64,000 bases of DNA from contig JBDTRM010000020.1 of the NCBI GenBank assembly GCA_039931675.1, positions 14,185 through 78,184 of the forward strand, read 5' to 3'. The DNA is from JAEUTH01 sp039931675. Lineage in GTDB: Bacteria > Bacteroidota > Bacteroidia > AKYH767-A > OLB10. Within the stretch, counting starts at the first letter, position 1, and every line of letters begins with the position of its first letter. This document shows positions 1-8,498 of the stretch, one piece after another. Under the pieces are notes generated by a model. That model did no database searches. It saw nothing but the letters and a program-made list of their open reading frames with translations, and was not told where the DNA came from. The position numbers and the translations under genes are program-made.

Positions 1-771
1 CGTACACTAAGTAACTGGTGCGAAAAAGTGGTTACTACCGATAGTCTTGTTGGATATTATGACGACAATAAAAGTCAGCACTTCATTTATTATAATGGCG
101 ATACTTATGCGCTTGATGATGTGCTCAATCGCACATCCGATTTACTTAATAATGATAATGCCGCTATTGGCAATAACACTTTTCTATACGTGAATTCTTT
201 TCAGAAGTTGAAAGTAATGTATCGGGGCGAGTTTTACGAACTCATAGATTATACTCCCGAAGTAAAATTTAAAGCCGGAACCGATATTTGCGTTTATAAC
301 AATTTTGATTTGACCGCTTTCAAAGCTTATTGTAACGGATTAGAATATACTATTGAAACTACCATTCCGCAATCTTACAAGTTAGGCAATGGCATGGTGG
401 CCTATGTTGATGGAGTTAATCAATTCAAAGTTTTTTACAACAACAAAAAAATAAATTTGTTAAGCACTGTTCCTGCCAACTATGAAGTGGTTGACAGCAT
501 TATTCAGTATAATGATAATGTAAATAACTGGTATGTATTCTATGCTGGCAAATCATACCAACTGCTAAACTATGTACCCAGGCTGATGAAAATTTCACAA
601 GGCACTGTGGCTTATATTGATAACTTAGGAAGGCTGATGGTTTTTCAAAATGGAGCTTCAAAAATTATTTCGCAGGAGATAGTAACATCTTTTGAAGTAA
701 ATGGAAATGTAGTGACCTATACACTTGGCGAACACGATGTAAAGGTTTACTGGAACGGGACTACTTACTAA
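1..771 (+). CDS. repeat protein of unknown function, 5' truncated by window edge
   Basis: The reading frame is open back to base 1, so the true start lies outside the window; the GTG at 28 is only the first start codon inside it. The visible part (about 256 codons) is built from repeats of roughly 40-45 residues. Each has an aromatic-rich beta pattern such as VAYVDG...FKVFYNN...LLSTVP, VAYIDN..RLMVFQNG or VTYTLG...VKVYWNG, at least four or five units in a row. The pattern suggests a beta-propeller or stacked-strand fold. No catalytic motif, membrane segment or T9SS tail is visible in this part. It ends ten bases before an inverted-repeat element. I do not recognise the family. It may be the C-terminal end of a larger secreted protein. 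Confidence 0.6.
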   Translation, partial: RTLSNWCEKVVTTDSLVGYYDDNKSQHFIYYNGDTYALDDVLNRTSDLLNNDNAAIGNNTFLYVNSFQKLKVMYRGEFYELIDYTPEVKFKAGTDICVYNNFDLTAFKAYCNGLEYTIETTIPQSYKLGNGMVAYVDGVNQFKVFYNNKKINLLSTVPANYEVVDSIIQYNDNVNNWYVFYAGKSYQLLNYVPRLMKISQGTVAYIDNLGRLMVFQNGASKIISQEIVTSFEVNGNVVTYTLGEHDVKVYWNGTTY

Positions 772-780
772 AACCGCCTC

Positions 781-927
781 TGTCATCCTGTAAGGAACTT
801 GTGCAAAAAAGAACGAACGGCTGTACTTGTTCAATTGGTTGCTTGAAACCGAACTTTCTTTCAATCAAACAATTGTGTGTATTCAAAGAATTCGTTTCCA
901 AACACAGAAGTTCCTTTCAGGATGACA
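781..927. repeat. TGTCATCCTG inverted-repeat element, copy 1
   Basis: The 147-bp segment starts with TGTCATCCTG and ends with the reverse complement CAGGATGACA; inner parts (GGAACTT / AAGTTCC) also pair. It lies between two convergent genes. Related elements occur at about 9887, 11912 and 13578, so it belongs to a dispersed intergenic repeat family; in this position it could also act as a bidirectional terminator. Confidence 0.65.
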
Positions 928-945
928 TGAACGAGATTACATGTT

Positions 946-2931
946 TTACTTAACCATCTCGCGCCATTGTTGCACCAATCCTTCATTAACAGCAAAGCCA
1001 TTTGAACGTGCTACATCAGCATATCGAACAGCATTTGCAAAATCGTTTTTATGTGAATATGCCTGTGCAATATCAAAATAAATTTGCGGACTCATTACAC
1101 GATTTGTTTCCCGGCCTGCCACTTCAATATATTTATTGAAATAATTAATTGCCTCATCAAACTTACCTGTTTCCGTACTCAACAAACCGAGGTTGCGGTA
1201 AGCATCTTTAAAATCAGGATTAATGCTGAGCGCTTTATTATAATCGGCAATTGCTGCTTCGCGATGTTGCAGCATGGCATTTAAATTTCCGCGGTTACCA
1301 TAAGCTTCAAACATTTCAGGTTTCAACTCGATGGAACGCGTAAAGTCCATCATGGCCGAATCCGTTTTATTTAAAATTGCATACACAATTCCACGATTGA
1401 CTAATGCATTCTCGGCTTTTGGTTTTAACTGAATGGCTTTATTGAGGTTAGTCATGGCAAGATCATACTTGCCTTGCTGCCTGTAAATATCGCCAAGTAT
1501 GGCATAAGGCTCCATGTAATCGTTTTTAAGTTCAATGGCTTTGTTCAGATCAGGCATAGCGAGATCAAATTTCTCCAGTGTTTTATATTCATTGCCCCTG
1601 TTGTTATAGGCTACAGGAATTTTCGGATTTCCTTTAATCACATCAGTCCAGAAGCTAATACTGTCTTTCCACACTGCGCAACGTTCACGTGTATAAGCTA
1701 TTAACCAGATTGAATATACTGCCGTACCCCCATAAATTAAAAATTTAACCGTATTTGAATTATTATATTTATTCATCAGGTTAACCATGCCTATACCAAT
1801 CAAAAGATTTAAACCAACACTCGGTATGTAACTGTATCGTTCGCTAAACAAAGTAGGACCAACAGGTAAAATCTGCAGCACGAGAATTACTGAGGCTACA
1901 AAAAATCCACCGGCAAATACTACATGCTTAGTAAATTTTAATGAATAGAAAACGGCAACAGCAAGTAATAAAATTATAACAGCCGAAATATAATATGAGT
2001 TGGGAATGCCTCCGTTTACAATATCAGGATATTGATAATAACCTGATAACTGAAAAGGAAAAATCAATTTAATAACGTACATCAACAGATTCTGGCAGCC
2101 GAAGAAAACCCTGTCTATCTGTGAATAAAAGGTGTCAACATCTATAGAACCTGTTTTGGCTGCATTTCTTGCCGCTATATAACCCATGATGCCAGCAACT
2201 ATTACAAAGGGAAGTTTTTCAAGTATGGCGCGCAAATCAATTTTACGACCCAGATACCAGTCAGCAAGAAATAAAACCGGGATGAGCGACACTGCCATTG
2301 TTTTTGAAAAAATACTAAGAACAAAAAGCAAAAGAGAAACAACATATAAGGTAAAAGTTAAATTTCCCTTGACATATTTTACGTAAGCGATTAACGAGGC
2401 AAATAAAAACATCGAATACAAAAGATCTTTTCGCTCTGCCGCCCAGGCCACAGATTCCACGTGCATGGGGTGAATGCCAAACAGCAATGCAGTTACAAAG
2501 CTTATCCATTTATTACCGCTTACCGCATAAGCCAGCCAAAGCACCAAAGCGGTGTTTATTAAATGTTGTATTAAACTCACCCAATGATAACCCGCTGCAT
2601 CCAATCCAAAAAAGTGATACTCAACAGCGTAAGAAAAAATCTGTATGGGCTGATAGTTGGCAAAATAAGTTTCAGTAAATATCCTTTTAATGTTAGCTGC
2701 GCTAAGGCTTTTGATTAAAGGATTATTGGTTATGTAAGTAGGATCATCCCAATTAGTTAATTGATTTTTAGTGATACCGAAATAAGCTATAAACGTTGCT
2801 ATTAATATCACGCCAAGCCCTGCCCATAACTGCCAATTAACCTCAGCATGTTTTTGCTGCTGCTTTTTTGAAACGGGTGCAGCCTGTTTTTTCTTAACTG
2901 CTTTATTTTTATCAACTAATGGTTTAGCCAT
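946..2931 (-). CDS. TPR-containing polytopic membrane protein (TMTC/DUF1736-like)
   Basis: About 661 residues from the ATG at 2931. A longer frame begins at 3030, but 2931 is preferred because a good promoter sits just upstream at 2956-2985 and the extension would read through it. Residues 1-30 are Lys/Gln-rich and cytoplasmic. About 10 hydrophobic segments follow to about residue 440, with an early loop containing NWDDPTYITNNP and an HPMHVESVAW motif as in TMTC and GT-C/PMT-related proteins. The C-terminal ~190 residues hold five or six tetratricopeptide repeats (for example YNNRGNEYKTLEKFDLAMPD). TMTC proteins are linked to protein O-mannosylation in eukaryotes; a bacterial role in glycan transfer is inference. 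Monocistronic, convergent with the preceding gene. Confidence 0.8.
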   Translation of the reverse strand: MAKPLVDKNKAVKKKQAAPVSKKQQQKHAEVNWQLWAGLGVILIATFIAYFGITKNQLTNWDDPTYITNNPLIKSLSAANIKRIFTETYFANYQPIQIFSYAVEYHFFGLDAAGYHWVSLIQHLINTALVLWLAYAVSGNKWISFVTALLFGIHPMHVESVAWAAERKDLLYSMFLFASLIAYVKYVKGNLTFTLYVVSLLLFVLSIFSKTMAVSLIPVLFLADWYLGRKIDLRAILEKLPFVIVAGIMGYIAARNAAKTGSIDVDTFYSQIDRVFFGCQNLLMYVIKLIFPFQLSGYYQYPDIVNGGIPNSYYISAVIILLLAVAVFYSLKFTKHVVFAGGFFVASVILVLQILPVGPTLFSERYSYIPSVGLNLLIGIGMVNLMNKYNNSNTVKFLIYGGTAVYSIWLIAYTRERCAVWKDSISFWTDVIKGNPKIPVAYNNRGNEYKTLEKFDLAMPDLNKAIELKNDYMEPYAILGDIYRQQGKYDLAMTNLNKAIQLKPKAENALVNRGIVYAILNKTDSAMMDFTRSIELKPEMFEAYGNRGNLNAMLQHREAAIADYNKALSINPDFKDAYRNLGLLSTETGKFDEAINYFNKYIEVAGRETNRVMSPQIYFDIAQAYSHKNDFANAVRYADVARSNGFAVNEGLVQQWREMVK

Positions 2932-2955
2932 AATTCTGAAAGTGGGGTTATAAGG

Positions 2956-2985
2956 CAAACATATAGAAATTAGAGGAAACGCAAA
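2956..2985 (-). promoter_or_regulatory. Bacteroidetes-type promoter of the TPR membrane protein
   Basis: Read on the minus strand: TTTG at 2985-2982, an 18-bp spacer, then TATGTTTG at 2963-2956. This matches the TTTG / TAnnTTTG primary-sigma promoter of Bacteroidetes. It lies 25 bp before the chosen ATG, and the decayed BatA-like fragment begins only 6 bp from it on the other side. Confidence 0.7.
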
Positions 2986-2991
2986 ACCTTG

Positions 2992-3176
2992 ATGTGTCTT
3001 CGTTTGTCTATCCCGAATTTCCTTTTGCACTTTTTCTTATTGCTATCCCCGTTATTATTCACCTGTTTAATTTCCGCAGATTTAAAAAAGTTGGGTTTAC
3101 CAATATTCGGTTTTTAAAAGAGTTAAAAGAGGAAAGCAATTCGCGCAGCAAATTGAAGCACGTATTGATTCCTTGA
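2992..3176 (+). pseudogene. decayed 5' fragment of the BatA-domain gene
   Basis: This ~180-bp stretch is a diverged copy (roughly 85% by eye) of the first ~60 codons of the gene at 5090. It shares the start-codon region and then encodes FVYPEFPFALFLIAIP, HLFNFRRFKKV and LKELKEESNSRSKLKHVLI in the same order. One T is missing in codon 5, so the ATG at 2992 is out of frame with the rest; only a GTG at 2994 is in frame. Similarity stops at the TTGAT of codon ~60 and a stop follows at once. It has no room to be functional. Together with the intact gene it brackets the ATPase module. Confidence 0.85.
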
Positions 3177-3201
3177 AAAACCTTGTCAAATCAATGTTTT
3201 G

Positions 3202-3240
3202 AATAAGACAAAATTTGTATGATACACATTTTGTCCTATT
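3202..3240. promoter_or_regulatory. 39-bp palindromic operator upstream of the ATPase
   Basis: A near-perfect palindrome centred on G3221, with arms including GACAAAATTTGTAT and ATACACATTTTGTC (one mismatch), extended outward by AATA/TATT. Its right arm contains the TTTG of the predicted promoter, so a bound dimer would block transcription. The core TGTATGA.ACA recurs three times just after the ATPase gene, which points to one DNA-binding protein acting on both sides. Confidence 0.75.
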
Positions 3241-3259
3241 GATTTTACGATTACATTTG
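3230..3259 (+). promoter_or_regulatory. promoter of the AAA-type ATPase
   Basis: TTTG at 3230-3233, an 18-bp spacer, and TACATTTG at 3252-3259 fit the Bacteroidetes consensus exactly. The start codon is 20 bp downstream at 3280. The upstream box overlaps the palindromic operator. Confidence 0.7.
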
Positions 3260-3279
3260 CAGTCTTAAATGAATCAAAT

Positions 3280-4401
3280 ATGGACCAGGAAAGTTTGCAA
3301 GTAGGAAAACCGGTAACCGGAAAAGACTTTATAGGAAGAGAAGAAGAAATACGCCTGATGATGCAATTGCTTGCGCAAGGGCAAAGTATTGTATTGATAG
3401 CTCCGCGCAGGTACGGCAAAACATCATTAGTGAATGAGGTGCTGAGGCGTCTTGAAAACAAAGGGTTTTATACGGTTTATGTGGATATATTTTCAAATCC
3501 GACTATGGAAGGATTGGCATCTGATATAACTAAGCAGGTTTTAGCAAATAAGCGGCTTGATAAAGCATTTTCAAATTTCGTTAAAAGCGTTAAAGATGTT
3601 GCGAAAAATATTCAGTTCCGAACTGAATTGCATGACTTTGAATTTATGCTGGGATTTAATGAAAGGCATCGCGATGAAAATCTCCTGCTGGATGAAAGTA
3701 TTGGATTTATTGAACTTTTTTCAAAAAAAAATAATAAGCGAATGGTCGCTGCTTTTGATGAGTTCGGGGATTTGAAAAAATATGGCAGCGAGAAAACTGT
3801 AAAGCTTTTCCGTTCAAGAATTCAAACGCATAAAAATGCCAGTTATATTTTTTCGGGCAGCTATGAATCTGTGATGAATGAATTGTTTGTTACTCCGCGC
3901 TCACCGTTTTATCGTTTTGCAAGGATCATTCAATTGCGTGGAATCAGCAAGGAGATATTTGCACAGCATATTTCGGAGAAGTTGAATTCGAACAAGCAAA
4001 AAATTACCAATGATGCTTTGAACGAAGTTTATGATTTTACAAACGGACATCCGTACTACACACAATTGATGCTTCAGCAAATGGTTTTGTTTTATCAAAA
4101 ATCAAAAGAGATTGGCAAACACGAAATAGGTGCCATTAAAAATGATTTGCTGACCATTGAAATAAATTACATTGAAAAAACCTGGGAAGAGTTAAGCAAG
4201 ACAAAAGAATCCATCCCTGTCCTTCTTGCCCTTGTTGAAAAACGCGAACCTGTGTATGCCGCTACAGCAAAGCATCCCGGGAATACAGCACGGGCTTTAA
4301 GAAAATTAATTCACAACGGCACACTTTATAAAGATGGCAGCACCTATCGGTTCAATGATCCGTTGCTTTTACTTTGGATTGAAAAAAATATCATAAAATA
4401 A
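3280..4401 (+). CDS. AAA-type ATPase of the archaeal-ATPase (ATPase_2) family
   Basis: 373 residues. The N-terminus has FIGREEEI, then Walker A at 41-50 (APRRYGKTSL) and Walker B around 154-161 (MVAAFDE), the layout of pfam01637-type ATPases. Residues ~300-373 look like a winged helix with the closing YRFNDPLLLLWIE motif typical of these proteins. No transmembrane segment. Family members are common, poorly understood single-gene ATPases in archaea and Bacteroidetes. The gene has its own promoter with an overlapping palindrome, and related sites in a 38-bp-spaced array immediately follow it. Autoregulation, or site-specific DNA binding by its winged helix, is inference. It sits between a decayed and an intact copy of the 5' end of the BatA-domain gene, which suggests arrival as an inserted module. 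Confidence 0.85.
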   Translation: MDQESLQVGKPVTGKDFIGREEEIRLMMQLLAQGQSIVLIAPRRYGKTSLVNEVLRRLENKGFYTVYVDIFSNPTMEGLASDITKQVLANKRLDKAFSNFVKSVKDVAKNIQFRTELHDFEFMLGFNERHRDENLLLDESIGFIELFSKKNNKRMVAAFDEFGDLKKYGSEKTVKLFRSRIQTHKNASYIFSGSYESVMNELFVTPRSPFYRFARIIQLRGISKEIFAQHISEKLNSNKQKITNDALNEVYDFTNGHPYYTQLMLQQMVLFYQKSKEIGKHEIGAIKNDLLTIEINYIEKTWEELSKTKESIPVLLALVEKREPVYAATAKHPGNTARALRKLIHNGTLYKDGSTYRFNDPLLLLWIEKNIIK

Positions 4402-4420
4402 TTTTTAAAGGTTGAAATCA

Positions 4421-4524
4421 AACGTGTATGAGACACATTTTGTTCTGCTATGAGACCAAACGTGTATGAGACATATTTTGTCTGATGATAAGACAAAACA
4501 TGTATGAGACAGATTATGTCTTAT
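4421..4524 (+). repeat. three iteron-like repeats at 38-bp spacing downstream of the ATPase
   Basis: The core TGTATGAGACA occurs at 4425, 4463 and 4501, exactly 38 bp apart, each followed by n-ATTTTGTC or a close variant (ATTATGTC in the third). The third unit is itself an imperfect palindrome (4488-4524, ATAAGACA ... TGTCTTAT). The same core lies in the operator at 3216-3226. Similarity of the third unit to that operator extends past the palindrome (TATTnATTT), so the ATPase gene is flanked by related ~45-bp direct repeats. Confidence 0.8.
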
Positions 4525-4769
4525 TAATTTACCGCAATTCATAAGGGTTGTACGCTTAATGCTCACACACAGTTACCACCGATTCTTCAAATTTTTTCTT
4601 TGGTTAAAAAATCAATCCCCAGTCTTCGTTCACCGGAACGGGCGTGTCAGGAGAACCAATACCACCACAGAAAACCAACTTTCGGAAATTTTGCTACCAA
4701 AAAAAAATGACAAAGTGAAGGAACTTTGTCAAAGTTGTCCCGCACGAAAGGTCACACGCGCAAGCCTGT

Positions 4770-4793
4770 AACAACGAACTTTAGTTCGTTGTT
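4770..4793. terminator. hairpin, possible bidirectional terminator
   Basis: Perfect 11-bp inverted repeat AACAACGAACT / AGTTCGTTGTT with a TT loop, followed by AAAAAATAAA. The A-run on the right would be a U-run for minus-strand transcription. A role in ending the upstream ATPase transcript is possible but not certain. Confidence 0.4.
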
Positions 4794-4826
4794 AAAAAAT
4801 AAACCCGCGAGTTAATGCGACAAACA

Positions 4827-4857
4827 GATTTGACAACTTTTAAAAAGTTGTCAAATC
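4827..4857. repeat. perfect inverted repeat
   Basis: Arms GATTTGACAACTTTT and AAAAGTTGTCAAATC pair fully around a single A. The inner part ACAACTTT is also seen at 8510, so it may belong to a dispersed hairpin family. Confidence 0.6.
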
Positions 4858-5089
4858 TTTCGCCTGATATCACAACAACCACAAACCCCTTTCGTGCTAT
4901 TTAATTCATTTAACAGTTGCATGCAGTTAGAAATAATTAACTAATGATCAACTTTCAGTTAATGATTTTCAGTCAAGATTCCCTCATCGTCACAGCATTT
5001 ATTTCTCCCCCTCCGCAATAATTCCCCGCTGTTTTCATTTTTATATCTTTACCGCGCTTCATAAATCAGCAGCGCACACAAGCACACGT

Positions 5090-7138
5090 ATGAGTCTTCG
5101 TTTTGTCTATCCAGAATTTCTTTTTGCACTTTTTCTTATTGCTATCCCAATAATAATTCACCTCTTTAATTTCCGCAGGTTCAAAAAAGTTCCGTTTACC
5201 AATGTGCGGTTTTTAAAAGAGTTAAAAGAGGAAACCAATTCGCGCAGCAAATTAAAACACTTGTTGATTTTGCTCTCGCGGATACTTGCCGTTAGCTTTT
5301 TAGTATTTGCATTTGCGCAGCCTTTTCTTCCGGCAAATAAAAATGCCGTTATCAGCACTGATAAAGCCATCAGTATTTTTGTTGATAATTCATTCAGCAT
5401 GGAAGCCATTGGCAAAGAGGGAACACTGCTGCAACAGGCACAAACCAAGGCAAAAGAAATTGCAATGGCTTATAAGCCCTCTGATCGTTTTCAATTGCTC
5501 ACCAGCGATTTTACAGCCGGGCAGCAGCGTCTTATCAACCGCGAGGAATTTTTAGAGCAATTGCAATTCATTAAAATTTCTCCGTCATCAAAAAGCTGTT
5601 CAGAAATTATTTTGCGCCAGAAAGAAGCATTGAATAATTCGGGTGCCAAAGAATTGCAGGCTTATATTGTTTCCGATTTTCAGAAATCAAATTATGACCT
5701 AAGCAGTTTAAAAACTGATTCATCGCTTGCTGTTTCATTAATAAATCTTGAATCGAAAAAGAAAAATAATGTGTTTGTGGATAGTTGCTGGCTGGCATCG
5801 CCTGTGGTGCAACTCAATCAGCCGGTTGAATTGAATATTCGTTTGCGCAATGCAGGTAATGATGATGCTGACAATGTTCCGGTAAAACTTACAGTGAATG
5901 AAGTGCAGAAATCGCTTACAAGCTTATCTATCGGTGCAGGTAAATCTGTGGAAACAAAATTAAGTTTTACCATCACGCAACCCGGTTGGGAAGCTTGTGC
6001 AGTGAGCATTACCGATTATCCCATTACGTTTGATGATAATTACTACCTTTCATTTCGTGTAGCGCAAAATGTTGCAGTGATGGCCATTAATCAATCTGCC
6101 GAAAGTCCTTACCTGCAAAGGCTTTTTGGCAAGGATAATTTTTTTGTGCTGAAAAATATTTCTGTAAATCAGATGGATTATACTTTAATGCAGCAATCAA
6201 AAGTGGTTGTATTAAATAATCTGCAAACGGTTTCTTCAGGACTTGCCTCTGAGTTAAAAAAGTTTTGCTCGAATGGTGGAACGCTTATAGTTTTTCCCGA
6301 TTCAATGGCTGATGTTGCCGCATACAATCAATTTCTTTCATCAATTGGTGCTGATGGATATGGTGTAATTTTATCAGGTGATGATAAAGTGGATCGCATA
6401 GAACTACAAAGTGAATTGTATAAAAATGTTTTTCCAAAAATACCTGATAACATGGATGTGCCTCATGTTCAAAAACATTTTGACCAGGTAACTTCATCGC
6501 AATCAAACCGTGAAGTGTTGTTGAAATTGCAGAGCGGAGGAAGTTTATTGAGCAGGTACAATTCAGGCAAAGGAAAAGTTTATGTGTTCACAGTACCAAT
6601 GAATACCAGTTTCAGCAACCTTGTTGAACATTATTTATTTGCACCCACATTATATAACATTGCATTGTACAGTCAGCGACAGTCGCAGCTATCCTATACG
6701 TTAGGCCGCGATCAGTCATTTGAAATTGATGAAGCTGCCGTAAATGGCGAAGAAGTTTTTCATTTGTATAACAAAGCGCTTGCCTTTGACATCATACCTG
6801 AACACCGCACCGTAAATAGCGGTTTGAGCATTTATTTTTCAGACCAGATAAAACAAGCCGGTAATTATGAATTGAAATTGCGCAACGCAACTGTTGCAGT
6901 TGCCTCATTAAATTACAACCGCAGCGAATCAGATTTAGATTGTTATAATGCTGATGATTTGAATTCGCAGGTCGAAAAATATAATTTATCAAACATAAAA
7001 GTGCTTAACGCATTAGAAGGAAATGTAACACAAAAATTAAGTGAATTGAGTGAAGGTGTGCGATTATGGAAGTTTTGTATTATTTTAGCACTTATATTTT
7101 TGGGAATGGAAATTATTTTACTCCGTTTGTTGAAATAA
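5090..7138 (+). CDS. BatA-domain membrane protein with VWA-like region
   Basis: 682 residues. The N-terminus carries the Bacteroidetes BatA two-helix signature: a first membrane segment at ~9-25 (FALFLIAIPIIIHLF), the basic LKELKEETNSRSKLKH linker, and a second segment at ~60-80. Residues ~92-105 read DKAISIFVDNSFSM, the start of a von Willebrand A fold with a DxSxS-like metal site (N in place of one S). A last membrane helix is at ~660-678 just before the end. In this phylum such proteins often lie beside a dihydroorotase-like gene, as here (70-bp gap), but the function is unknown; BatA itself was linked to aerotolerance. Its first 60 codons have a decayed second copy at 2992. Confidence 0.85.
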   Translation: MSLRFVYPEFLFALFLIAIPIIIHLFNFRRFKKVPFTNVRFLKELKEETNSRSKLKHLLILLSRILAVSFLVFAFAQPFLPANKNAVISTDKAISIFVDNSFSMEAIGKEGTLLQQAQTKAKEIAMAYKPSDRFQLLTSDFTAGQQRLINREEFLEQLQFIKISPSSKSCSEIILRQKEALNNSGAKELQAYIVSDFQKSNYDLSSLKTDSSLAVSLINLESKKKNNVFVDSCWLASPVVQLNQPVELNIRLRNAGNDDADNVPVKLTVNEVQKSLTSLSIGAGKSVETKLSFTITQPGWEACAVSITDYPITFDDNYYLSFRVAQNVAVMAINQSAESPYLQRLFGKDNFFVLKNISVNQMDYTLMQQSKVVVLNNLQTVSSGLASELKKFCSNGGTLIVFPDSMADVAAYNQFLSSIGADGYGVILSGDDKVDRIELQSELYKNVFPKIPDNMDVPHVQKHFDQVTSSQSNREVLLKLQSGGSLLSRYNSGKGKVYVFTVPMNTSFSNLVEHYLFAPTLYNIALYSQRQSQLSYTLGRDQSFEIDEAAVNGEEVFHLYNKALAFDIIPEHRTVNSGLSIYFSDQIKQAGNYELKLRNATVAVASLNYNRSESDLDCYNADDLNSQVEKYNLSNIKVLNALEGNVTQKLSELSEGVRLWKFCIILALIFLGMEIILLRLLK

Positions 7139-7208
7139 AAACTATCAAATTTAAATGAACAGCTAGTCCACGAGCAGTTAATCGAATCTTACTTAATTCC
7201 CCAAAGTT

Positions 7209-8453
7209 ATGCTAATCAAATCAGCCCTTATTATTGACAGCCGCTCACCACACAACGGAACGGTAAAAGACATTCTTATTACAGATGGCTACATTCAAAC
7301 TATCAGTGATAACATTACCTCGCAGCACGATGAAATTATTAATGCAAAAGGCAAATGTATTTCAGCAGGATGGTTTGATATGAAGGTGAACTTCCGCGAT
7401 CCGGGCGAAGAGTTTAAAGAAGACCTTATAACAGGTTGCGAAGCAGCAGCAGCCGGTGGTTTTACGGGTGTTGCACTTATGCCATCTACAGTTCCTCCAT
7501 TGCAAAGCAAATCGCAGATTGAATATGTGATCAACAAAACGAAAAACAATACGGTTAACGTTTACCCTGTAGGTGCTTTAACCGTTAACCGCGAAGGCAA
7601 AGAATTATGCGAATTGTATGATATGAAACGCGCTGGTGCAATTGCTTTCACAGACGATAAACGTACAGTACATGATTCAGGTGTATTGCTCAGAGCTTTG
7701 ATTTATTCTGAAAATATTGATTCGCTCATCATCACTTTTGCTGAAGATAAAAACTTAGCCATGCAGGGCGAAGTAAATGAAAGTGCTGCCACTACCATGC
7801 TCGGTTTTAAAGGTGTGCCAACACTTGCAGAAGAATTAATAGTGGCGCGCGATATACAGTTGAGCGAGTATGCTGATGTGCCTGTACACATCTCATGTGT
7901 TTCAAGTGCCAGGAGTGTTCAGTTAATTCGCGAAGCAAAAAAGAAAGGATTAAAAATAACCTGCGATGTAGCTGCTTATAGTTTGCTGAGCGATGATGGT
8001 GATCTGAAAACTTTCAACAGCAACTTTAAAGTAAAACCACCATTACGTTCAAAAGCCGATGTGGAAGCCTTACGTGAAGGTATTGTTGACAATACCATTG
8101 ATGTGATTGTTTCTGATCACAGCCCGCAGCACTTTGAATCAAAAGAAGTGGAGTTTGATTATGCAACCTTTGGCATGATAGGTCTTGAAACTTTTTTTGG
8201 AGTAGTAATGAGCAGCATGCAAAACCGCATGGAGTTGAGTGCGCTTATCGAAAAGTTTACAACACGCCCGCGTGCAATATTAAACTTACCCGTTTACCAT
8301 ATAAAAGAAGGCGAACCGGCTGATCTCACTATTTTTGATACAACATCGCAATGGACTTTTACGAAAAATGATATTCATTCAAAATCTACCAACACACCTT
8401 ATATAGGTATCACATTTAAAGGCAAGGCTGAACAGGTGATTAGCTTTGGTTAA
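7209..8453 (+). CDS. dihydroorotase-like protein, probably catalytically altered
   Basis: 414 residues aligning end to end with class I dihydroorotases, an amidohydrolase TIM barrel of the pyrimidine pathway. The normal DxHxHxR metal motif reads D57-M-K-V-N-F-R63 here, so both His ligands are replaced. The PHHL region is AAYSLL, while SDHSPQH keeps the late Asp and VHISCVSS keeps one His. Many Bacteroidota carry this degenerate paralogue next to a BatA-domain gene. Known inactive DHOase homologues support aspartate transcarbamoylase in other bacteria; that role here is inference. A true pyrC would be expected elsewhere in the genome. A strong hairpin terminator follows at 8470. Automated annotation will probably name it pyrC. 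Confidence 0.85.
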   Translation: MLIKSALIIDSRSPHNGTVKDILITDGYIQTISDNITSQHDEIINAKGKCISAGWFDMKVNFRDPGEEFKEDLITGCEAAAAGGFTGVALMPSTVPPLQSKSQIEYVINKTKNNTVNVYPVGALTVNREGKELCELYDMKRAGAIAFTDDKRTVHDSGVLLRALIYSENIDSLIITFAEDKNLAMQGEVNESAATTMLGFKGVPTLAEELIVARDIQLSEYADVPVHISCVSSARSVQLIREAKKKGLKITCDVAAYSLLSDDGDLKTFNSNFKVKPPLRSKADVEALREGIVDNTIDVIVSDHSPQHFESKEVEFDYATFGMIGLETFFGVVMSSMQNRMELSALIEKFTTRPRAILNLPVYHIKEGEPADLTIFDTTSQWTFTKNDIHSKSTNTPYIGITFKGKAEQVISFG

Positions 8454-8469
8454 AATTGCTTCGTTATAG

Positions 8470-8498
8470 ACCTTATAGGTTTTAAAAACCTATAAGGT
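8470..8498 (+). terminator. intrinsic terminator after the dihydroorotase-like gene
   Basis: 13-bp perfect stem ACCTTATAGGTTT / AAACCTATAAGGT with a 3-base loop, 17 bp after the stop codon, followed by TTT. Shorter ACAACTTTC / GAAAAGTTG hairpin material follows at ~8509-8530; the remainder up to the cold-shock promoter shows nothing else. Confidence 0.65.

Larger units (their letters stand above)
4525..5089. other. 565-bp non-coding region before the BatA-domain gene
   Basis: No convincing gene: a 70-codon open frame at 4559 has no family features. The stretch holds two hairpins (4770-4793 and 4827-4857). A TATCTTTACCGC near 5044 resembles a weak -7 box for the 5090 gene, but no matching upstream box was found at the usual distance. 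A similar TTTACCGC..TTCATAA string occurs right after the iterons (about 4526). Confidence 0.6.

Noticed and set aside
3186..3461. Minus-strand frame covering the operator and the ATPase start
   Set aside because: It runs antisense to the P-loop coding region and the promoter; no domain is seen.
4421..4524. 38-bp-spaced repeats as a small CRISPR array
   Set aside because: The conserved core is only ~11-20 bp, the intervening DNA is itself partly related between units, there are only three units and no cas gene is present.
4559..4771. 70-codon open frame after the iterons
   Set aside because: No domain, unusual residue make-up, and it ends at a hairpin; it looks like chance open frame in non-coding DNA.
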